The translations under genes and the position numbers were made by a program. From NCBI RefSeq assembly GCF_033568475.1, contig NC_133121.1, positions 194,504,664-194,568,663 on the forward strand: a DNA stretch of 64,000 nucleotides, in the 5' to 3' direction. Source of the DNA: Henckelia pumila (lineage: Eukaryota; Streptophyta; Magnoliopsida; Lamiales; Gesneriaceae). Shown here piece by piece: positions 56,869-64,000 of this stretch. The notes beneath the pieces were generated by a model, which worked only from the letters and a program-made list of their open reading frames with translations, had not been told where the DNA came from and ran no database searches. Position 1 is the stretch's first letter, and each line of letters opens with the position of its first letter.

Positions 56869-58056
56869 ATGTGGGTACCAAAATTATTCAACTTTGTGCT
56901 TGCAGGTAACAGGTACTAAAGAAAGATTGGATGAAACATGGTACTTGGATAGTGGATGTTCAAGACACATGACTGGAAATGCAAAACTGTTATCCGAACT
57001 TATCAAAAGCAGTGGTCCAACTATCACATTTGGTGATAATTCACAGGATAGGACCATGGGTAAGGGTAAGATTATCCACGGCAACATAATCGTCAAGGAT
57101 GTTTTACTAGTTGAGAACTTGAAATACAACTTAATCAGCATTAGTCAACTATGTGACTATGAATACTCTGTTGAATTTCAAAAACACTCCTGTCTTGTTA
57201 AAAATGATTCTGGTGATATTATCTTAACAGGAAACAGGTGTGGAAATACTTACAAAGTATGCTGGAATGATCAGTCCAACAAACCAGTTTGCCTCGTAGC
57301 TTCCAATTCCAAGCGCAACTGGTTGTGGCACAAGAGATTGAATCACCTAAACTTTAAGGCTATTGCCAGTCAGATTAGGCTTAAGCTAGTAACAGGACTG
57401 CCTAAAATCGACTTTTCTAAGGGCAAAGTTTGCTCAGCTTGTCAGTTTGGGAAGAAAGTTAGGTCATCTTTTAAAAACAAGGGTTATAACTCATTTTCCC
57501 GATGCTTGAAACTGTTACATATGGACCTCCTATACTAGTAACAAGTTTATGGGGAATGAGATATACTCTTGTAATCATTGATGATTACTCTCATTTCACT
57601 TGTGTCATTTTCTTAAAATCCAAAGACCAAACTGCATCGCAACTGATCAAGATTTTCAAAAGACATTTTACTGAAAAATCACATAAGATTGACATAATCA
57701 GGAGTGACAGGGGAACTGAATTTGTCAATCAAACTTTTTCTTCATTTTTAGATAATTCTGGAATCAAACATGAATTCTCAGTAGCTAGAACACCACAACA
57801 AAATGGTGTTGCAGAAAGGAGAAATTGTTCTCTGAAAGAAGGTGCGAGAACCATGTTAGCTGAGTCCAAAGTGTCTCAAATATTTTGGGCAGAGGCTGTG
57901 AACACTGCTTGCTATACTCAGAACAGATCGATGATATGTAAGAAATTTTTTAAAACTCCATATGAGATCTGGAATGGTAAACAGCCAAATGTCTCATATT
58001 TCAAAATCTTTGGATGCAAAAATTTTACATTCACAACAATGGTAAAAATCATCTGA
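56855..58056 (+). pseudogene. Copia-2 protease, GAG-pre-integrase and integrase
   Basis: The protease motif TWYLDSGCSRHMTGN, the pre-integrase segment WLWHKRLNHLNFKAI with CSACQFGKKVRSSF, and the integrase core (IIDDYSHFTCVIF, SDRGTEFVNQTF, TPQQNGVAERRN) are present. Frames 56855-57538 and 57502-58056 are offset, so an indel lies near 57510-57535. Confidence 0.88.
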
Positions 58057-59959
58057 CTGCATTTGATGCAAAGTCATATGAAGGCATATTCCTTGGATAT
58101 TCCTCAATTAGTAAAGCTTATAGATTCTTCAACAAACGAACCTTGAATGTTGAAGAATCTATCCATATTATCTTTAATGAGGATATGTCAACTGAAATCC
58201 CAACTAATGTTAATCAACTCTCAAATCTCTTTCAGGAAGTACAGCTGGAAGATGATAGTGAAGATGACTCTTCAATGGACGTCAGAACACTTCAAACTCC
58301 AGAACCTGAACTGATAGATCCAGAAGTTGAGAAAGTTCAAACTGAACAACCAGTTGACAATCAACCAACTCACTCAGTCAAGGAAAATAAAGAGCATCAG
58401 TACAAAGCTCAAGAAAACATTTTTCACACTGAGAACACAGAAATTGGACGAGATGACATGACCAATCAAAATTAAGAAGAATCTTTGACTCCTGAAAGTC
58501 ATCTTGGACCCAATCTTAAATGGTCAAAGAAGCACCCACCAAATTTGGTGATAGGAAATCCTCTAGCACCATTAAGAACTAGAGGACAAATGATCAACAA
58601 ATTTCTTCACGCAGCCTTCATATCACAGATAGAGCCAAAGAAAGTTGAAGATGCTTTAACCGACAGTTGCTGGATAGAGGCTATGCAAGAAGAATTAAAT
58701 CAATTCACAAGGAATTCAGTTTGGGATCTTGTTCCAAGACCATCCCACCAATCAGTCATCGGCACTTGATGGGTATTTCGAAACAAGTTAAATGAAGATG
58801 GAACTGTTATCATAAATAAAGAACGATTAGTTGCCCAAGGGTATAGGGAAGAGGAAGGAATCGACTACGATGAAAATTATGCACCGGTAGCTAGACTGGA
58901 AGCAATAAGGATGCTCCTTGCCTATGCATCATTCAAAGACTTCAAGGTGTATCAAATGGATGTCAAAAGTGCCTTTCTAAATGGAAATCTTCAAGAAGAA
59001 GTTTTTTTTTGAGCAACCACCTGGATTTATAAATCATCAGTTTCTTGACCATGTTTATCATCTAAACAAAGCTCTATATGGACTGAAACAGGCTTCTAGA
59101 GCTTGGTATAATATTTTAACCCAGTTTCTTCTTGAACACGAATTTACCATTGGCACGGTTGATAAAACCTTATTTAAATTTACAAAAGGTGATCACACAC
59201 TACTAGTACAAATATATGTTGATGGTATTATTTTTGGGTCAACTAACCCCACATTGTGCAAGAGATTCTCTAAGTTAATGCAGGATGAGCATGATGGGTG
59301 AACTGAATTTCTTTCTTGGTTTGCAATTTCGACAACTGAAGAATGAGATATTTATAAGCCAAACTAAGTACACCAAGGAACTAATAATGAAGTTTGTTAT
59401 GGAAAATTGCACAGCTGCCACTACTCCCATGAGCGCATCAATTAAACTTGACAAAGATGAAGGGGGAATCTCAGTTGATGCAACAATTTATCGAGGTCTA
59501 ATAGGGTCATTACTCTATTTAACAGCTAGTAAACCTGACATTGTGTTTGCAGTTTGTCTCTGTGCTATGTTCCAGTCTAATCCAAAGCAAACACACTTTG
59601 TAGCAGCCAAAAGGATACTAAAGTACCTTAAAGGAACTCAGAGTGTTGATTTGTGGTATGCTAAGGATAACTCTTTTAATTTATTTGGATACTCAGATGC
59701 AGACTATGCTGAATATAAAATGGATAGGAAAAGTACAAGTGGATCATGTCAATTCCTCGGGGATAGACTGATCTCCTGGTTTAGAAAGAAGCAAACATCC
59801 ATAGCCACTTCAACAACTGAAGCTGAGTATCTAGCTGCAAGAAGCTGTTGTGCTCAACTGCTCTGGATGCAACAACAGTTGAGGGATTATGGCATCAAAG
59901 CCAAAGAATCACCCATATTTTGTGATAACACTAATACCATCGCAATCACTTACAATCCT
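58014..59959 (+). pseudogene. Copia-2 integrase tail, reverse transcriptase and RNase H
   Basis: The segments in order are KSYEGIFLGYSSISKAYRFF, CWIEAMQEELNQFTRNSVWD, a TGA at 58767-58769, [13 protein letters not shown] and [12 protein letters not shown], a T-run frameshift near 59005, LYGLKQASRAWYNIL, then YVDGIIFGSTN. The catalytic YVDD has become YVDG. A further frameshift near 59285 precedes ELNFFLGLQF, YRGLIGSLLYLTASKPDI and the RNase H motif STTEAEYLAARSC. At 59959 the frame meets the inserted solo LTR. Confidence 0.88.
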
Positions 59960-61679
59960 TGACCGCATAAATCGGTGTGATAAAAATATACTGGCAAGCG
60001 TACCAGGTCAAGTAATAATAAAGTGGACAGAAAGTCCAAGTATCGATCCCACAGGGACTGTAGTCAATTCTCAAAAATTAATTATTTTACTTAATCTAGA
60101 CAAAAATAATAAAGAAGGATGCAATGAATTAAAAAAATTTAATTACTAAAAATAATAAGAATTAAAATAACTAAAAGATAAATATAATTAAATTGAGACA
60201 ACCAAGACACACGCAGGTACCGAACAAATCATGTAACATGTAGTTGATCAAGAACTCAGTTTTAATCTTAGATTACGGGAATTCTCCTAACTTGTTCAAA
60301 AGTCTATTTCTAGAACAATCAAACCTACTCAAATATTGACGGATTAAATTTTCATAATTTTAATCAAATTTGAATGTATTAAATATTTTTGAAAATTCAG
60401 TTTACACCCAAAACCGCACACTGAAACCGAATTTTATTTCTAGTCGGTTTTACCATGTGTTTATTATTAAAGTGATCAAAATCAATCCCTTCTCTGCTGA
60501 ATTGGAAACGATTAACATGCAAGCAAACATTTGATCAGACTATCCACAAGACAAATATGAATTTAACAATCAATAAAATAAAATCAAGTTTGAAAAATCC
60601 CAAATTAACATCAAAGTTTTCTACATGAATTTGTTCGGCCCAATCATGTCGTCTTGGTTGAAAACAAACTACTCAATAATTGAAATTATAATTCAATAAA
60701 TAAAAATAAAGAAGAACAGAAGAAGAAAAAGTGTAGAAATCTTCTCCCAAGCTTGGAGCTTGTAGTCGCCTTTATGTTGCGATCTCTGCGTTCTGGAACC
60801 CTTAATCTGATGATTAAATCCATATTTAAGTGTCCAAGATCCCCAAAAGATAATGTCCTTCCCGACCAAGAGTTTCGAATTTTAAAAATTCTTTACGCAC
60901 GGCTCGCTCGAGCGGACAAAAGGTGCGCACAAGAAAGCAACTTTCTGCTCCGAGGAATTCCTGACCCGTATTTCTCGCTCGAGCGAGCACAAAGTGCGCT
61001 CAAGCGAGCCATTTTATGCTCGAAAAAAAACTCATAACACAGACCATGCGCGATAGCTCCTCTTCTAGCGCTATCGCGCATCCATTCTCCAACAGCGCAT
61101 ACCAGGCGCTATCCCCATGCGCAATCGCGCTATTGTCCAGCGTATTTCCTTCTCCTCAGCGCTTTGCATCTGCGCGTCTTTTCTTTTCTATCTTGCGCAA
61201 ATGCGCATTCCATGCCCGCAGAAGCGCCCTTCTTCTTCTTACTCAGTTCGTGCAGTTGCGTATTCTTCCTGTAGAAGCGCCTCGTTCATTCCTTGCTTGC
61301 GCACAGATTTGCTGATCCATAGTTGCTGCTCTTGTTCTTTACGCATAGCTGCTCATCCATCACAATACAATAGCTTCTAAGCTCTTCCAGGTGCAGCTTG
61401 TCATTCATTCATGCATAAGAGCATCATTTTTCACGTAAAATGTCATTTCCTTCTATGTCCTGTAAATAAACCAAGGGGATAATGTGAAGCTAAAATGCAC
61501 GAAAACACCAATAAAATAATAAGAACACGTGCAAAATATACTTAAAAATTCCATGAACATATTCATACAAAATGCACATTATCCCCTTGGTTTATTTACA
61601 GGACCAATAAAATAATAAGAACACGTGCAAAATATACTTAAAAATTCCATGAACATATTCATACAAAATGCACTTATCA
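59960..61679. mobile_element. Solo LTR, about 1.72 kb, in Copia-2
   Basis: It starts TGACCGCATAAATCGG and ends GCACTTATCA, with 5-bp repeats ATCCT at 59955-59959 and 61680-61684. The phrase GTATCGATCCCACAGGGACTG near the left end resembles GAGATCGATCCACGGAGAGG at the end of the Athila-LOG LTR, suggesting a non-chromovirus Gypsy LTR. It holds a CTCGCTCGAGCGAG cluster (60898-61010), GCGC-rich repeats (61040-61310) and an inverted/tandem rearrangement (61460-61672). Short ORFs in it are not genes. Confidence 0.8.
61460..61601. repeat. 27-bp perfect inverted repeat inside the solo LTR
   Basis: The arm at 61460-61486 (starts CTGTAAATAAACC) is exactly reverse-complementary to 61575-61601 (ends GGTTTATTTACAG). 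The roughly 65-bp stretch after 61508 (ACCAATAAAATAATAAGAAC onward) is repeated directly from 61603. Confidence 0.9.
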
Positions 61680-61873
61680 ATCCTATACTTCACTCAAGGA
61701 CCAAGAATATCGAAGTCAGACATCATTTCATTCGTGATCATGAATTCAAGAAGAATATAAGGCTGGAACACATATCAACGGAACAACAGGCCGCAGACAT
61801 CTTCACCAAGCCACTTCTAGAGACTAATGTTTCTTACTTTAGAAATATTTTAGGGCTTATTGAATTACCTTAG
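61680..61873 (+). pseudogene. Copia-2 RNase H C-terminal end
   Basis: Right of the solo LTR the polyprotein resumes with RTKNIEVRHHFIRDHEF, then [14 protein letters not shown], and ends at a TAG (61871-61873). The target duplication ATCCT joins it to the part ending at 59959. Confidence 0.85.
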
Positions 61874-62128
61874 CTCTATTACTTGTTTTGTATCTTCAGT
61901 TTAATCATAGGGTAAACTGGGCATTTTTTTAAAACCCTAAACTGATTCGATTGAAACTCAGTCTTGCCTCTCTCGAGTGCTCAACTGAAACTGATAGTCT
62001 CTCCATTTTTTTAGCATTGTTTTTAGGGGAACTTATTTCCATAAACTTTATTATCTTTCTTTAAGCAAGTTTTTTTATAACACTCGACCATAGAAAAAAT
62101 TCAATACGAAAATAAAATAAACTTTTAT
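61874..62128. other. Region after Copia-2 coding sequence
   Basis: There is no gene. A short purine-rich stretch (TTTTTAGGGGAACTT, about 62020) could be a polypurine tract, but no matching 3' LTR follows within the window. Confidence 0.35.
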
Positions 62129-62464
62129 TTAGTAACGGTTGAGTACAATATCTATCTCAAATTCTACTGCCATTTTCCAATAATACAGATGCTCAGCTAG
62201 CCCGCTTTCTTCAACTTCTTCAAAGTCATGAAGGAAGGACATCATCCTCAACTCCTTCTTCAGAAGCAGGAGATGAATGCTCTTTCGGATGAGAACATAA
62301 GCAGGATCGGTGTTTCCCAGCACCTGCTTATACTTTTCCAGGCATTGAACATCTTTGGGACCAAGGGCTTCTAACCCTCTAAACTGCAGATGCACAGCTT
62401 TTTCCTGGAGTCGAGAAAATTTCTCCTCCACCAGCTCGTCATATGCTTCTCTTATATTTTCCAA
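62129..62464 (-). CDS. Unrecognised ORF, paralogous to the ORF at 62818-63252
   Basis: This is 111 codons, charged and probably helical, with the segment LLLLKKELRMMSFLHDFEEV, then WKMAVEFEIDI. That segment parallels LMLRKELRTLVQIL to WSYEIDL in the ORF at 62818-63252, so the two are related. The nominal start is a TTG, and the upstream frame opens after a TAA about eight codons earlier, so it may be a downstream exon or a fragment. It is antisense to Copia-2. No function can be named. Confidence 0.45.
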   Translation of the reverse strand: MENIREAYDELVEEKFSRLQEKAVHLQFRGLEALGPKDVQCLEKYKQVLGNTDPAYVLIRKSIHLLLLKKELRMMSFLHDFEEVEESGLAEHLYYWKMAVEFEIDIVLNRY

Positions 62465-62817
62465 TTTTTGAGAGTCTCTTGATTATGATATTTTGATTCT
62501 ATGATCTAACCCGGTTCCTTTTAAATTACTACATCTCGGGCACCAAAAAGTTTCTTCTATTTTAAAATTCTTTTAAAACAAAAATATGAAGAGTCACTTA
62601 CGTGTATTTCACAAAAATAGACACCGTTTATGATCAGATTTCTGTATATTGATTTCCTGTAATAATTTTCTGATCACATCGTTCTTCGTACCTTATAATT
62701 TTGTTTGCAGTTTACTTATAATATATTTATTAGAAAAACTGCACCAGTTTAGGTACACCTTTCATTGACATACTCATTTAATATTTCTTATTATTCATAA
62801 GAATTCGAGACATACAA

Positions 62818-63252
62818 TTACAAATTCTTATGATCTCTCATTTTAAGATCTATTTCATAGCTCCAGTCCATCACCCATGCTCGCAGAGGGGCAACTGAAG
62901 GATCCATAAACTCATCAGATAGAATTTGAACCAATGTTCGAAGCTCTTTTCTCAGCATCAAGTAGAGAACATTTTTATCCTTAAAAATTTCTCTAGGTTC
63001 AACTGCATCCAGTGTTATTCGATAAAACATCTCCCTTTGAGTTATTTCCTCCACATCTTCAAATTTTCTTGGGGGGAACTGAGCATAATGATACATATGA
63101 ATCTCCTCAATCTTCAACCACACCTTCATAACCTTCTCAAAAACTCTTTCCTCGATCTTTTTCTTCTCAACCGCGAAGTAACTTTCCTTACATACTTCAC
63201 ATGCAACATACGGATCATGCCTAAATCCGAACAAGGGAACTGTGCTCTCCAT
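62818..63252 (-). CDS. Unrecognised ORF with TATA box, antisense to Copia-2
   Basis: This is 144 codons from an ATG at 63252. It begins MESTVPLFGFRHDPYVAC and contains EIHMYHYAQFPPRKFEDVEE, then QREMFYRITLDAVEP and LYLMLRKELRTLVQIL. I recall similar hypothetical proteins from Lamiales genomes, without known function. A TATA box (GGTATAAATATTAAG on the minus strand, about 63313-63327) lies about 65 bp upstream of the ATG. Its right neighbour is the plus-strand ORF from 63543, so the two are divergent. Confidence 0.5.
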   Translation of the reverse strand: MESTVPLFGFRHDPYVACEVCKESYFAVEKKKIEERVFEKVMKVWLKIEEIHMYHYAQFPPRKFEDVEEITQREMFYRITLDAVEPREIFKDKNVLYLMLRKELRTLVQILSDEFMDPSVAPLRAWVMDWSYEIDLKMRDHKNL

Positions 63253-63542
63253 TTTTTTTATTTTTTGTGTCTTCTTGCCAAACCTGCAATTATAAAATTC
63301 CTAAGTGCTTTTCCCTTAATATTTATACCAGCTGTAAGTAGAAAACAAAGCGGGAATCGTGTGTGCTTTCTCCTGCGCTGATTTGTACCATTCTATTTTG
63401 AATTTCAAAATTTTATGTGGCACGTCACTAACTTTTCGTATTGACCAAGTCACACACACTCACAAGAACTTCAGTTTCTCGCGAACCCTAATCTTTACTA
63501 ACTTCACCTAAACTTCTCTATTGATTTGTAGAGATCACTACA

Positions 63543-64000
63543 ATGGCTACTCCATCTGCTTCATCAGCAATATATATTCTCAATACTCTCACCGTCGATT
63601 TTGAATCACTTTATGGAATGAACAAGAAGGGCATAACCGAGATGTGTCAGGCACTTGAACAATCTGGTCATTGATCTTTCCTTGACATCAAAGCTTTGGA
63701 TTTCTATCAAAAGGATCTTATTTCATTATATAACAAGAGTATGATCAAAGCTGATGGACACCTCTTACTCTCTGTCGGAGGACATCTTGTTCAAATTAGT
63801 GAAGATTTATTTTCCAAGACCTTTGGTTTACCTACATCAGGTACTAGTGACTTCAATGTTATATCCACCTCTGATATCACATAAACGCAAAATATTTTCT
63901 CTGGCTCGGATCAACCAATCTCTCTGTCTGGATTCAAAAGAGACTTGAAACTTGAATATCAACTTTTAGCTGATATTGTTGCAAAAAGTATTCTGGCAAA
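63543..64000 (+). pseudogene. Unrecognised repeat-family ORF with stops, runs off the window
   Basis: It starts MATPSASSAIYILNTLTVDF with ATG at 63543. In the same frame are a TGA at 63672-63674 and a TAA at 63882-63884, yet the reading frame stays recognisable to the window end (KALDFYQKDLISLYNKS, VQISEDLFSKTFGLPTSGT, then FKRDLKLEYQLLADIVAKS). The pattern (N-terminal VDFESL, central SEDLFSKTFGLP, LLADIVAK) matches a family of hypothetical proteins that I recall as abundant in Gesneriaceae-type genomes and possibly tied to retroelements. The function is unknown and this copy is decayed. Confidence 0.5.

Larger units (their letters stand above)
53830..61873 (+). mobile_element. Ty1/copia element (Copia-2), decayed, 3' LTR not in window
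   Basis: The 5' LTR 53830-54846 starts TGTTGGGAAATT and ends CCTATCA. A degenerate primer binding site follows (ATTGGCGTCAGAG). Gag, zinc knuckle, protease, integrase, reverse transcriptase and RNase H follow in copia order. Many stops and frameshifts are present. A solo LTR (59960-61679) interrupts the RNase H region, and the coding region ends at 61873. Confidence 0.9.

Noticed and set aside
60753-61380. Overlapping ORFs in a GC-richer stretch with GCGC repeats
   Set aside because: They sit inside the solo LTR at 59960-61679 and are produced by its palindromic and GCGC repeats.

Overview
This 64 kb window is nuclear DNA from a eudicot plant. It is AT-rich and intron-bearing, and most of it is nested LTR retrotransposons. 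One ordinary host gene is clearly visible, a two-exon thaumatin-like (PR-5) gene at 8860-9695 on the minus strand. The ORFs at the right edge (62129-64000) resemble hypothetical proteins I associate with Lamiales genomes such as Gesneriaceae. That placement is recalled, not computed, and is tentative.

Layout, left to right. (1) 785-7085: a copia-type solo LTR, split by a Gypsy-type solo LTR (1494-6749), itself split by a 3.8-kb PIF/Harbinger transposon (2845-6642) with TTA target duplications. It carries a decayed DDE transposase gene and a decayed Myb-like gene around a 69-bp tandem array. (2) 7085-10750: single-copy-looking DNA with two MITEs and the thaumatin-like gene. (3) 10752-24376: a decayed Ty1/copia element (minus strand) split by a decayed Ty3/Gypsy chromovirus (14801-23705). 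(4) 25180-45539: a LINE remnant split by a large Athila-type Ty3/Gypsy element (26007-45198, TSD CTACG), itself split by a young Gypsy chromovirus (30171-37469, TSD TCAAG). (5) 45540-53207: a third Gypsy chromovirus (plus strand), with a MULE-type MITE in its LTR and a solo LTR in its gag. (6) 53208-61873: a copia remnant, then a second copia element (plus strand) interrupted by a 1.7-kb solo LTR. (7) 62129-64000: three unrecognised ORFs, two on the minus strand and one on the plus strand.

The most striking content lies in the Athila-type element. Both LTRs (about 1.75 kb, roughly 1-2% different by eye), both 5-bp target duplications, an Athila-like PBS and a polypurine tract are visible, so its limits are well fixed. 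Downstream of pol, where Athila elements often carry an env-like gene, it instead has a small basic Cys-rich ORF resembling nucleic-acid-binding proteins of some plant RNA viruses, a hydrophobic small ORF, and a complete intronless 212-codon LOG-like gene. LOG enzymes (cytokinin riboside 5'-monophosphate phosphoribohydrolases) release active cytokinin. All three lie in the sense orientation of the retroelement. A retrotransposon carrying a cytokinin-activating enzyme is the main candidate here for an undescribed system.

The insertion order follows from nesting: LINE, then Athila-LOG, then the inner Gypsy (LTRs under 1% different by eye). All coordinates, frames and repeats were read by eye. 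Family assignments rest on recognised motifs, not database searches.
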